From DATGYC01 sp035298385 (GTDB lineage: Bacteria > Bacillota > Sulfobacillia > Symbiobacteriales > Symbiobacteriaceae): a stretch of 14,730 nt of DNA. The DNA is taken from positions 1 to 14,730 of the forward strand of contig DATGYC010000035.1 of the NCBI GenBank assembly GCA_035298385.1, written 5' to 3'. The position numbers were made by a program, and so were the translations under genes. The first letter of the stretch is position 1. Every line of letters starts with the position of its first letter. The notes under the pieces were generated by a model. It did not search any database and was not told the DNA's origin. It saw only the letters and a list, made by a program, of their open reading frames with translations. Positions 1-6,512 of the stretch are shown one piece after another.

Positions 1-21
1 GAAGGCGTATTCTTCTGACAT
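1..21 (-). CDS. 5' end of an unidentified gene, cut by the window edge
   Basis: On the minus strand an ATG at 21-19 opens a frame reading MSEEYAF before the window ends. A good Shine-Dalgarno (GCAGGAG, about 30-36) lies 8 bases upstream. It is on the same strand as the kinase gene, about 50 bases beyond its stop, so it could be the third gene of that cluster or, since a hairpin lies between, a separate unit. Seven residues do not allow a functional call. Confidence 0.55.
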
Positions 22-44
22 GATCACAACTCCTGCATGAGAGA

Positions 45-67
45 GGGGCGGCCAGTGCGGCCGCCCC
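45..67 (-). terminator. GC hairpin after the kinase gene
   Basis: A perfect 9-bp stem (GGGGCGGCC at 45-53, GGCCGCCCC at 59-67) with a 5-nt loop starts 5 bases past the kinase stop codon. No T-run follows on the minus strand, so it may be a weak terminator or a processing or stability element. Confidence 0.5.
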
Positions 68-71
68 CTGC

Positions 72-1514
72 TTATTGCTCCGCGTATCGCTGCAGGTCGA
101 ACCAGAAGGTCGCCCCCTGACCGGGAACGCTCTCCACACCGATCTGCCCACCGTGCGCCCCCACCAGCGACTTGGCGATCGCGAGCCCCAGACCGGCACC
201 CTTGTGCGCCCCCACCTGGCGCCCCTGGTAGAACCGCTCGAAGACCTTCTGCTGCTCCGTCGCCGTCAGGCCCGGTCCCTGGTCGCTGACCGTCACCCGG
301 ACCCGTGGACCGAACGGGCGGGCCCCGATTGTGACCGTCGTCCCGGCTGGGGCGAAGCGGAGGGCGTTGGCCGTCAGGTTGCCCAGGACCTGTTGGAGCC
401 GGTCCCGGTCGCCCCAGACGGCGGCGCCCTGCAAGGCTGGATCGATCACCAGCGCAACCTGGACCTCCTGGTCGGTGGCGATCGCCTGAAGCCCTTCGGC
501 GGCGGAGCCGAGCCAACCTTCCAGGTCGACGGGCTGGAACTGGATCTCGGCCTGGCCGGCCTCCAGCTTGGCGACATCGAAGAGGTCGGTCGTCAGCCGG
601 GAGAGCCGAGCGGACTCGGCGGCGATGATCTCGTAGTAGCGCTGCCGTCGCTCCTCGTTACGGACGACACCGTCGCGCAGGGCCTCGGCGAAGCCTTGGA
701 TCGAGGTGAGGGGGGTACGCACCTCATGTGAGACCATGATGAGCAGGTCGTGCTGGGCGGACTGCGAGCGGCGAAGCCCCTCCACGAGGGCCTGGACCCG
801 TTCGGCCATCTGGTTGAAGTGGCCGGCCAGATCGGCGATCTCATCCCCGCCGTGGGCGGGCGCCCGCTGGGCCAGGTCGCCCTCGGCGATCGCCCGGGCC
901 GCATCGCCGGTCCCGCGCAACCGCCTTACGAGCCCCTGGGAGATTAAGAGCGCACTGGCTAGCGCAGCCCCGAGGAGGATGAGGATCCCTAGAGAGAGCC
1001 GTTGGGCAAAGAGGCGGACACCCTCTGCCATCTCGGCCTCGGGGCGTAGGACGACTACGCTGTACGGGCGCAGGAGCGGCAGATCGCGCGAGAGGGGGGC
1101 GGTAGCGACCAGGACAGGGCCGATCCCGTCGATCGTCGGCGGGGCCGCCATGAAGCGGATACGCGGCCCGCGGGTAAGGACCTCGGATGGGATCGTCGTC
1201 CCCTCGAAGGCCCGCTTCGTCGAGCGGAGGACGACACCCTGCCCATCGACGATGGCGACGATCTCACTGGCGAGCAGATCATCGAAGAAGGTGAAGGCCT
1301 CCTTGATGTTCGGACCAACGGGCGCCAGCGTCCGTCGGTTGGTGAGGCGCTCGGCTGCCAGCTTGGCGAAGCCATCGGCCATCGTCTGCAGGCGCCGCTG
1401 TTCGGTGCGGTAGCCGGTATCCCGGATCAGCCGGGGCAGGCCGAGCCCGATCACGACGATGACGATCCCGACGAGGGCGAGGTAGGAGAGGAGGAGCTTC
1501 GAGCGAATCTTCAT
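72..1514 (-). CDS. HAMP-domain sensor histidine kinase
   Basis: Membrane-bound sensor kinase (480 aa) of a two-component pair; it should autophosphorylate on histidine and pass the phosphate to the regulator encoded just upstream. Visible order: transmembrane segment about 8-28, extracytoplasmic sensor region about 30-172, second transmembrane segment about 173-193, HAMP about 194-245, HisKA with the H-box VSHEVRTP (phospho-acceptor H263), and an ATPase domain with N-box N379/N383, G1 motif DQGPG (411-415), F-box FERFYQG (425-431) and G2 motif GAGLGLAIAK (439-448). All catalytic motifs look intact. Its ATG follows the regulator's TAG with no spacer, implying translational coupling. The signal sensed cannot be read from the sequence; the sensor region resembles a small PAS-like/CACHE fold only in size. 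Confidence 0.93.
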   Translation of the reverse strand: MKIRSKLLLSYLALVGIVIVVIGLGLPRLIRDTGYRTEQRRLQTMADGFAKLAAERLTNRRTLAPVGPNIKEAFTFFDDLLASEIVAIVDGQGVVLRSTKRAFEGTTIPSEVLTRGPRIRFMAAPPTIDGIGPVLVATAPLSRDLPLLRPYSVVVLRPEAEMAEGVRLFAQRLSLGILILLGAALASALLISQGLVRRLRGTGDAARAIAEGDLAQRAPAHGGDEIADLAGHFNQMAERVQALVEGLRRSQSAQHDLLIMVSHEVRTPLTSIQGFAEALRDGVVRNEERRQRYYEIIAAESARLSRLTTDLFDVAKLEAGQAEIQFQPVDLEGWLGSAAEGLQAIATDQEVQVALVIDPALQGAAVWGDRDRLQQVLGNLTANALRFAPAGTTVTIGARPFGPRVRVTVSDQGPGLTATEQQKVFERFYQGRQVGAHKGAGLGLAIAKSLVGAHGGQIGVESVPGQGATFWFDLQRYAEQ

Positions 1515-2252
1515 CTACGTGCGCTCCCCGGTCTCAAACTTGTAGCCGACGCCCCAGACGGTGCGGATGTAGCGGGGCTTCTCAGGGTCGGGCTCGATCT
1601 TCTTGCGCAGTCGCTGGACGTGTACATCGACGGTGCGGAAGTCGCCGTAGAAGGAGTAGTCCCAGACCTTCTCGAGGAGCTGCTCGCGGGTGAAGGCCCG
1701 GTGCGGGTTCTGCGCGAGGGTGGCGAGGAGGTCGAACTCCTTCGGCGGCAGGTCGAGTTGCTGGCCGCGGACGACTAGGGAGCGTCCGGTCAGATCGAGG
1801 GTGAAGTCGGGGAAGGTGAGCAGGCCGGGCCGGTCCGGGGAAGAGGCCCCCGTTCGGGGATCAAGGGCGCCCCCTGCCTTCGTCTGGACCCGCTCCTCTC
1901 GCCGCAGGATCGCCTTGACGCGGGCGACAAGCTCGCGGGGGGAGAAGGGCTTGGTCAGGTAGTCATCGGCGCCGAGTTCCAGGCCAAGGATCCGGTCGAG
2001 CTCATCGGACCGGGCCGTCAGGAGGAGGACGGGGATGCCGTGGGGGGCGAGTTCCTTGCAGACCTCAAAGCCGGACTTGCCGGGCATCATTACATCAAGG
2101 ACGACAAGGTCGGGCTTTAGCTCGGTGGCCTGTGCGAGGGCGCTGGGCCCATCGGCGGCCTCGACGACGCTGAAGCCTTCCTGCTCCAGGTAGAGGCGAC
2201 AGAGCTCCCGAATGTTAGGCTCGTCATCGACGACGAGGATGGTGCGGCTCAT
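1515..2252 (-). CDS. OmpR/PhoB-family response regulator
   Basis: DNA-binding response regulator of 245 aa, typical for the family. The receiver domain (1-118) shows the acidic pair D9/D10, phospho-acceptor D53 in LDVMMPG, T79, and K101 in LTKPF. A linker of about 25 residues precedes a winged-helix domain (about 146-240) with the family signatures LPPKEFDLL, TREQLLEKVWDY, VDVHVQRLRKKIEP and TVWGVGYKFE. The ATG at 2252-2250 has AGGGAGGAA a few bases upstream. It is the first gene of the regulator-kinase pair and is divergent from the pyr operon, so the 295-bp spacer carries control sites for both. Its targets are not evident; proximity to the pyr genes alone is no evidence that it regulates them. 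Confidence 0.95.
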   Translation of the reverse strand: MSRTILVVDDEPNIRELCRLYLEQEGFSVVEAADGPSALAQATELKPDLVVLDVMMPGKSGFEVCKELAPHGIPVLLLTARSDELDRILGLELGADDYLTKPFSPRELVARVKAILRREERVQTKAGGALDPRTGASSPDRPGLLTFPDFTLDLTGRSLVVRGQQLDLPPKEFDLLATLAQNPHRAFTREQLLEKVWDYSFYGDFRTVDVHVQRLRKKIEPDPEKPRYIRTVWGVGYKFETGERT

Positions 2253-2273
2253 GCGACATTCCTCCCTGTACGG

Positions 2274-2304
2274 GTCGTACCTATCTGGTTCGGCGGGGCG
2301 TCAA
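2274..2304 (-). promoter_or_regulatory. Weak candidate promoter for the regulator-kinase pair
   Basis: On the minus strand a TTGACG (2304-2299) is a good -35 hexamer. The best -10 matches are poor or badly spaced: TAGGTA after 15 nt or TACGAC after 19 nt (2279-2274). It is placed about 25-50 bases before the regulator start. Confidence 0.25.
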
Positions 2305-2352
2305 ACCGATCCTTGCGTGAAGTATGAACGAGAGGTAAACGTATCGTCCCCC

Positions 2353-2381
2353 TTGCCAGGGCTGGCGAAAAGTAGTACCCT
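2353..2381 (+). promoter_or_regulatory. Candidate sigma-70-type promoter of the pyr operon
   Basis: TTGCCA (2353-2358), a 17-nt spacer, then TACCCT (2376-2381). Initiation would fall near 2388, a few bases before the PyrR-binding hairpin. That placement is what a PyrR attenuation leader needs, which raises confidence in an otherwise ordinary match. Confidence 0.5.
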
Positions 2382-2394
2382 AACCGATGACGGT

Positions 2395-2428
2395 TCCTTT
2401 AAATCCAGTCCTGTGAGGCTGGCAAGGA
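2395..2428 (+). promoter_or_regulatory. PyrR-binding RNA hairpin (anti-antiterminator)
   Basis: The leader contains TTTAAATCCAG followed by TCCTGTGAGG and CTGGCAAGGA, matching the PyrR recognition pattern known from Bacillus-type pyr leaders. The fold seen is a lower stem TCCTT (2395-2399) with AAGGA (2424-2428), an internal bulge, an upper stem CCAG (2405-2408) with CTGG (2419-2422), an inner CC/GG pair, and a purine-rich tip. In the family, UMP-bound PyrR stabilises this hairpin, which frees the downstream terminator; PRPP antagonises binding. The site is followed by a matching antiterminator and terminator, so the assignment is strong. Confidence 0.88.
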
Positions 2429-2507
2429 GCACGCACATGACACTGGCCCGGCGTCCCGCATGGGAGCCGGTCTGGCCTGCCATACCTGCGTACATACACT
2501 CCTTGCC
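2421..2507 (+). promoter_or_regulatory. Antiterminator pairing of the pyr attenuator
   Basis: GGCAAGGAG at 2421-2429 is the exact 9-nt reverse complement of CTCCTTGCC at 2499-2507. The first strand is part of the PyrR-binding hairpin and the second is part of the 5' arm of the terminator, so the three structures exclude one another: PyrR bound gives terminator, PyrR free gives antiterminator and readthrough. Confidence 0.8.
2425..2439 (+). other. Alternative Shine-Dalgarno and in-frame ATG inside the pyr leader
   Basis: AGGAG (2425-2429), in the 3' arm of the PyrR-binding hairpin, lies 7 bases before an ATG at 2437. That ATG is in frame with pyrR, with no stop across the 37 intervening codons. 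It would give a PyrR with a 37-residue N-terminal extension, or serve as a translated leader. The family's usual length argues for the ATG at 2548 as the main start. Confidence 0.35.
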
Positions 2508-2529
2508 CTTGCCGGGTGAGGAGTTTTTT
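2498..2529 (+). terminator. Attenuator terminator upstream of pyrR
   Basis: ACTCCT (2498-2503) pairs with AGGAGT (2519-2524). TGCCC/GGGTG extends the stem with three G-C pairs and two wobbles, the loop is TTGCC, and six T (2524-2529) follow. It is a classic intrinsic terminator, placed just before the pyrR Shine-Dalgarno. Confidence 0.85.
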
Positions 2530-2547
2530 CGTTCAGGAGGGATACCC

Positions 2548-3090
2548 ATGCACGAGCCGAAGGCGCTCCTGATGGACGAGAACCAGATCAGCCGGGCCCT
2601 CTCGCGGATCGCCCACGAGGTGATCGAGAAGAACAAGGGACTCGGTGAGGTCGCCCTGGTCGGTATTCGCCGGCGAGGCGTTCCCCTGGCCCAGCGTCTG
2701 GCCGCCAAGCTGCACGAGTTCGAGGGGATCACGGTCCCGGTGGGCGAGCTGGATATCACGCTCTACCGGGATGACCTGACGGAGATCACGGCGGATCCCC
2801 AGGTGAAGCGCTCCCAGATCGAGTTCGCCCTGCCCGGCCGCGTCGTGATCCTGGTCGATGACGTGTTGTATACGGGTCGGACGGTCCGCGCTGCGCTGGA
2901 TGCGCTGCTCGATATCGGGCGCCCGGCCCAGATCCAGCTAGCGGTCCTCTGCGATCGTGGCCACCGCGAGCTGCCGATTCGGGCGGACTACGTCGGCAAG
3001 AACGTCCCGACCGCCCGTCGCGAGCGGGTAGAGGTCTCGCTGGTCGAGATCGACGGGGCGGATCGGGTCGCGCTTTACGAAGCGGAGTAG
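2548..3090 (+). CDS. pyrR: PyrR, pyrimidine operon attenuation regulator / uracil phosphoribosyltransferase
   Basis: PyrR (180 aa, normal for the family) binds pyr leader RNA in response to UMP and, in many members, converts uracil and PRPP to UMP. The PRPP-binding motif VILVDDVLYTGRT is at 100-112 (acidic pair D104/D105, T109-G110-R111-T112). The family-specific N-terminus (ALLMDENQISRALSRIAHEV), GIRRRG (39-44), ELDITLYRDDLT (67-78) and LCDRGHRELPIRADYVGKN (134-152) are all present, so it is not a generic phosphoribosyltransferase. The start at 2548 is set by CAGGAGG at 2534-2540 and by family length; the reading frame continues open far upstream. Its own target hairpin lies 120 bases upstream, which makes it autoregulated together with the downstream pyr genes. 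Confidence 0.96.
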   Translation: MHEPKALLMDENQISRALSRIAHEVIEKNKGLGEVALVGIRRRGVPLAQRLAAKLHEFEGITVPVGELDITLYRDDLTEITADPQVKRSQIEFALPGRVVILVDDVLYTGRTVRAALDALLDIGRPAQIQLAVLCDRGHRELPIRADYVGKNVPTARRERVEVSLVEIDGADRVALYEAE

Positions 3091-3101
3091 GGTCGTTTTT
3101 T

Positions 3102-3129
3102 TACACAGATTACGCAGATTACACAGATT
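3102..3129 (+). repeat. Left array of a 9-nt direct repeat
   Basis: Three head-to-tail 9-mers (TACACAGAT at 3102-3110, TACGCAGAT at 3111-3119, TACACAGAT at 3120-3128) follow a T-run at 3095-3101, just after the pyrR stop. It is AT-rich in a GC-rich neighbourhood. Inverted copies occur at 3252-3290. Confidence 0.85.
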
Positions 3130-3181
3130 GTTGGGCGGTACGGTCAGCCTAACTGAGCCGGTTGCGGAGGCCGAGGTTGGA

Positions 3182-3211
3182 TTGAGAATGCCCATTCAGA
3201 TGGTGTATAAC
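3182..3211 (+). promoter_or_regulatory. Candidate internal promoter ahead of pyrB
   Basis: TTGAGA (3182-3187), an 18-nt spacer, then TATAAC (3206-3211). It sits between the two repeat arrays and could give pyrBCKDE transcription that bypasses the PyrR attenuator. I see no second PyrR-binding hairpin in this spacer. Confidence 0.4.
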
Positions 3212-3251
3212 CCACTGTCAAACCTCTTCCCACCCACAAAGGAGCGCCCGG

Positions 3252-3290
3252 TAATCTGTGTAATCAGGAAATCTGTGTAATCTGTGTAAA
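3252..3290 (-). repeat. Right array of the 9-nt repeat, inverted orientation
   Basis: TAATCTGTGTAATC (3252-3265), a short interruption, then AATCTGTGTAATCTGTGTAA up to 3289. These are reverse complements of the 3102-3129 units, so the pair could fold into a long imperfect stem enclosing about 120 nt. A further degenerate copy, TAATCCGTGTAATCACT, is at 3324-3340. The rest of the 320-bp pyrR-pyrB spacer shows no gene I can support. Confidence 0.85.
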
Positions 3291-3323
3291 GTGTCCCGAA
3301 GAGACCCGCAGGGCATCACTAGG

Positions 3324-3340
3324 TAATCCGTGTAATCACT
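3324..3340 (-). repeat. Degenerate outlying copy of the 9-nt repeat
   Basis: TAATCCGTGTAATCACT keeps the CGTGTAATC core in the same orientation as the right array, about 35 bases further downstream. Confidence 0.5.
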
Positions 3341-3410
3341 GCCCCAACCAGCGTAATTAGCTGTTAATGTCCCGATAAAGCCCAACCACCCCAAGGGAGG
3401 CCCACCACAA

Positions 3411-4334
3411 ATGAGGCTGAACCGGAAGGACCTACTCGGACTAAAGGACCTCACCCCCGAAGAGATCACCCTCATCCTGGACAAGGCCGAGGCGCTCAAA
3501 CCGATCGTCGAGTCCCCGGTCAAGAAGGTCCCCCACCTGCGCGGCAAGGCCTTCGTCACCCTCTTCTTCGAGAACTCCACCCGGACCGCCAAGTCCTTCG
3601 AGCTCGCCGGCAAGTACCTCGGCGGCGACGTGATCAACGTGACCGCCTCCGCCAGCTCCGTCAAGAAGGGCGAGACGCTGAAGGATACGGCGATGAATCT
3701 CGAGGCGATGGGCGTCGATGGTGTGGTGATCCGGCACGGCCAGGGGGGCGCCCCGGCCATCCTCGCCAAGTACTTACAGCATGCCTCCGTCATCAACGCC
3801 GGCGACGGCTTTAACGAGCATCCGACTCAGGGGCTCCTCGATATGCTCACGATCCGGCAGAACAAGGCCTCGTTCAAGGGCCTCAAGGTCGCCATCATCG
3901 GTGACTCCAAGCACTCCCGTGTCGCTCGCTCCAACATCTGGGGCCTGACCAAGATGGGCGCCGAGGTCTGGCTGGCTGGCCCCTCGACCCTCCTCGCCGA
4001 GGGCTTCGAGGGCCTGGGCGTCAAGACGACGACCCGCATCGAGGAGGCGCTTGAGGGCGCCGACGTGATCAACACCCTCCGCCTGCAGCTTGAGCGCATG
4101 GACCGCGGCTTCTTCCCGACCGCGGCCGAGTACCACAAGTTCTGGGGCCTCACCCCGAACCGGATGAAGCTCGCCCCGAACGCCATCGTGATGCACCCCG
4201 GCCCGATGAACCGCGGCGTCGAGATCTCCTCCTTCGTGGCCGACGCGGAGCAGAATGTGATCCTGCCGCAGGTGGCGAACGGCGTGGCGGTCCGGATGGC
4301 GGTCACGACCCTGCTCTTCGGAGGTGAGGCCTAA
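3411..4334 (+). CDS. pyrB: Aspartate carbamoyltransferase, catalytic chain
   Basis: Catalyses carbamoyl phosphate plus L-aspartate to N-carbamoyl-L-aspartate, the first committed pyrimidine step. At 307 aa it has normal catalytic-chain length. The carbamoyl-phosphate loop FENSTRT is at 53-59, the 80s loop SSVKKGET at 82-89, RHGQ at 108-111, HPTQ at 137-140, the aspartate-side R170 (HSRVARS), RLQLER at 224-229 and HPGPMNRG at 262-269. All are intact. The distinction from ornithine carbamoyltransferase rests on RLQ and HPGP. The ATG has AAGGGAGG 10 bases upstream (3393-3400). No pyrI follows, so it probably works as an unregulated trimer or in complex with the dihydroorotase, as in several non-enteric bacteria (inference). 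pyrC begins 1 base after its stop. Confidence 0.97.
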   Translation: MRLNRKDLLGLKDLTPEEITLILDKAEALKPIVESPVKKVPHLRGKAFVTLFFENSTRTAKSFELAGKYLGGDVINVTASASSVKKGETLKDTAMNLEAMGVDGVVIRHGQGGAPAILAKYLQHASVINAGDGFNEHPTQGLLDMLTIRQNKASFKGLKVAIIGDSKHSRVARSNIWGLTKMGAEVWLAGPSTLLAEGFEGLGVKTTTRIEEALEGADVINTLRLQLERMDRGFFPTAAEYHKFWGLTPNRMKLAPNAIVMHPGPMNRGVEISSFVADAEQNVILPQVANGVAVRMAVTTLLFGGEA

Positions 4335-4335
4335 C

Positions 4336-5631
4336 ATGCTGCTCATCAAGAACGGCCGGCTCCTGGATCCGGCAAACGGCCTCGATACCGTCGCAGACCT
4401 CCTCATCGCTGAAGGCAAGATTGCGCAGATCGGCGCCAACCTCACGGCGCCGGCGGGCGCCCAGATCATCGATGGGACCGATAAGGTCGTCACCCCCGGC
4501 TTCATCGATATCCACGTCCACCTGCGTACCCCCGGGCAGGAGTATAAGGAAGATATGCGTTCGGGCACGGCTTCGGCAGTGCGGGGTGGCTTCGTCGCCA
4601 TCGCCTGCATGCCGAACACGAGCCCGGTGATCGATAACGTCGCCATCGTCAACCACGTCAACTGGGAGGCGAAGGCGCGCGGCCTCTGCCACGTCTGGCC
4701 GACCGGCGCCATCTCCAAGGGCCTCAAGGGCGGGCAGATCGCCGAGATGGGCGAGATGAAGGAGGCCGGGATCGTCGCCGTCACCGATGATGGCCACCCG
4801 GTCGACTCCGCGGATATGATGCGCCAGGCGATGTACTACGCTCGGCAGTTCGACCTGGTCGTGATGGACCACGCGGAGGAGAAGTCGATCTCCCATGGTG
4901 GGGCGATGCATGAGGGCGCCGTCTCGAGCCAGCTTGGCCTCAGAGGCATCCCGCGCACCTCGGAGGAGGTTCACGTCGCACGTGATATCCTCCTCGCCCT
5001 GGAGACGGGTGCCCGGGTCCACATCCAGCACATCTCCTCGAAGAACTCGGTCGACCTGATCCGCTGGGGTAAGTCGATCGGCGCCCAGGTGACGGCGGAG
5101 GCGACTCCGCACCACTTCACCCTGACCGATGAGATCGTGCGCGCGATGGAGTATGATACGAATACGAAGATGAACCCGCCGGTGCGCGAGGAGTCGGATC
5201 GGCAGGCGATCATTCGGGGCCTGCAGGATGGCACGATCGACCTGATCGCCACCGATCACGCCCCGCATCATCTGGACGATAAGGATGTCGAGTACGGCGA
5301 CGCCGCCTTCGGCATCGTGGGCCTTGAGACCTCGGTCGGCCTGACGCTGGATCGGCTGGTCAAGCCGGGTCTGCTCTCCTTGCACGAGATGGTGTTGCTG
5401 ATGTCGACGCGGCAGGCAGAGTTGGTTCGCAAGACCCCGCCGGCCCTGCAGGTGGGCGCCCCGGCGGATATCACGATGCTTGATCTGCACAAGCGCTGGA
5501 CCGTCAAGGCGAAGGAGTTCGCCTCCAAGTCGCGCAACACCCCGTTCGATGGGTGGGCGTTGACGGGCGCCCCGCATGCGACGATTGTCGATGGCGAGCT
5601 GAAGATGCTTGAGATGAAGGTTCTGGCCTAG
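4336..5631 (+). CDS. pyrC: Dihydroorotase, class I
   Basis: Zinc-dependent cyclisation of carbamoyl-aspartate to dihydroorotate. At 431 aa it matches the long class I type rather than the roughly 350-aa enteric class II. Metal and active-site signatures: HVHLRTPG with H60/H62 and R64, MPNTSPV (92-98), TDDGHPV with D151 (the aspartate that replaces the carboxylated lysine in bacterial class I enzymes), MDHAEE (H179), IQHISS (H232), NPPVRE (280-285) and ATDHAPH with D307. The start at 4336 is preferred over an in-frame GTG at 4324 because GGAGGTGA lies at 4319-4326 and the GTG falls within it and inside pyrB. The 1-base gap to pyrB implies coupled translation and is compatible with ATCase-dihydroorotase complex formation. 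Confidence 0.97.
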   Translation: MLLIKNGRLLDPANGLDTVADLLIAEGKIAQIGANLTAPAGAQIIDGTDKVVTPGFIDIHVHLRTPGQEYKEDMRSGTASAVRGGFVAIACMPNTSPVIDNVAIVNHVNWEAKARGLCHVWPTGAISKGLKGGQIAEMGEMKEAGIVAVTDDGHPVDSADMMRQAMYYARQFDLVVMDHAEEKSISHGGAMHEGAVSSQLGLRGIPRTSEEVHVARDILLALETGARVHIQHISSKNSVDLIRWGKSIGAQVTAEATPHHFTLTDEIVRAMEYDTNTKMNPPVREESDRQAIIRGLQDGTIDLIATDHAPHHLDDKDVEYGDAAFGIVGLETSVGLTLDRLVKPGLLSLHEMVLLMSTRQAELVRKTPPALQVGAPADITMLDLHKRWTVKAKEFASKSRNTPFDGWALTGAPHATIVDGELKMLEMKVLA

Positions 5632-5642
5632 GAGGGATTCGG

Positions 5643-6512
5643 ATGCGTGAGGCGCTCAAGGCGAGTCGCCGGAAGGTGCAGTGGGTGGACGAGCCGGCGC
5701 TGGTCCTAGCCCACGAGGGCGATGGTGAGGTCTTCAAGCTGACCCTCCAGGCCCCACAGATTGCGCAGATGGCCGCTCCTGGTCAGTTTGTCATGGTCAA
5801 GGTTGGGGGCGTCGATCCCCTGCTGCGGCGGCCGTTCTCGCTCTGCGAGATTCGGCCAGAGGCCGGTGAGATCACGTTGATCTACCGGGTAGTCGGGCGG
5901 GGGACGGGGATCCTGGCGGAGGCGCCGGTGGGCGCCCGTCTCCTGACGATGGGACCGCTTGGCTACTCCTTCCCCGACCCTGCGGTGGGGAGCGGAGAGC
6001 TGCTCCTGGTGGGCGGTGGCCTTGGCATCCCGCCGATGGTGGCCGCTGCGACGGCGGCTGTAAAGGCGGGCCGTGCTGTGCGGGCGATTCTCGGGGCGCG
6101 GTCGGCGCGGTACCTGGCGGGTGCGGCGGAGCTGCAGGCGCTGGGGGTTCGTGTGGATCTGGTGACGGATGATGGGACCGCTGGAGAGCGGGGCGTTGTG
6201 ACGGGGCCGCTGGCGGCAGCGCTGGAGCGAGCTTCGGTGGAGACCGGTGATACGGCTGGGGCAGGAGTTTCGGCTGAGGCGGAGGCTTCGGCAGAGGTCT
6301 GGGCCTGCGGCCCGGAAGGGATGCTCAAGGCGGTTGGCGCCCTGGCAGCCCAGCATGGGGCGCCCTGCTTCCTCTCCGTCGAGCGCCACATGGCCTGCGG
6401 CTTCGGTGCCTGCATCGGCTGTACGGTGCCAAAGGCCTCTGGCGAGGGCTTCTTCAAGGCCTGCCAGGACGGCCCGGTCTTCCTGGCGGAGGAGGTGACC
6501 CTCGGTGTCTAG
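5643..6512 (+). CDS. pyrK: Dihydroorotate dehydrogenase electron-transfer subunit (FAD, 2Fe-2S)
   Basis: Subunit that passes electrons from dihydroorotate via 2Fe-2S and FAD to NAD+, partner of class 1B PyrD. Ferredoxin-reductase fold: FAD motif RRPFS (62-66), VVGRGT (83-88), nucleotide-binding GGGLGIPPM (124-132) and WACGPEGML (220-228). C-terminal cluster cysteines are C252, C257, C260 and C274, spaced C-x4-C-x2-C-x13-C as in the family. Length 289 aa is slightly above the usual 255-270; the excess is an Ala/Gly/Glu-rich insert at about 197-218, just before the CGPEGM motif. The Shine-Dalgarno AGGAGGG overlaps the pyrC stop codon, and the 3' end overlaps pyrD by 8 bases. Confidence 0.95.
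   Translation: MREALKASRRKVQWVDEPALVLAHEGDGEVFKLTLQAPQIAQMAAPGQFVMVKVGGVDPLLRRPFSLCEIRPEAGEITLIYRVVGRGTGILAEAPVGARLLTMGPLGYSFPDPAVGSGELLLVGGGLGIPPMVAAATAAVKAGRAVRAILGARSARYLAGAAELQALGVRVDLVTDDGTAGERGVVTGPLAAALERASVETGDTAGAGVSAEAEASAEVWACGPEGMLKAVGALAAQHGAPCFLSVERHMACGFGACIGCTVPKASGEGFFKACQDGPVFLAEEVTLGV

Noticed and set aside
176..893. HIP1 octamer GCGATCGC as sign of a cyanobacterium
   Set aside because: Only about three copies, all in the kinase gene; close to chance for this base composition.
75..1413. Long plus-strand ORFs opposite the sensor kinase
   Set aside because: Antisense shadows in GC-rich DNA; the minus-strand frame has every kinase motif.
2212..2547. A longer PyrR of 292 residues starting at 2212
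   Set aside because: It would begin inside the divergent regulator gene and read through the promoter and attenuator; family length and Shine-Dalgarno favour 2548.
2938..3195. Minus-strand ORF with an NLCNLRNLC stretch, and a similar one from 3796 to 3218 with DYTDY repeats
   Set aside because: They are translations of the short repeat arrays plus antisense of pyrR or pyrB; no ribosome site and no independent coding signal.
3102..3290. Possible CRISPR array from the regularly repeated TACACAGAT units
   Set aside because: Units are 9 nt, contiguous and without spacers, inverted copies occur, and no cas gene is nearby.
3091..3410. A second PyrR attenuator ahead of pyrB, as in Bacillus
   Set aside because: No match to the PyrR hairpin core and no hairpin plus T-run before pyrB.
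4303..5577. A 424-codon minus-strand ORF opposite pyrC
   Set aside because: High GC at third positions keeps the antisense frame open; composition is Arg/His/Asp-rich as expected for a shadow of the dihydroorotase frame, and pyrC motifs are complete.
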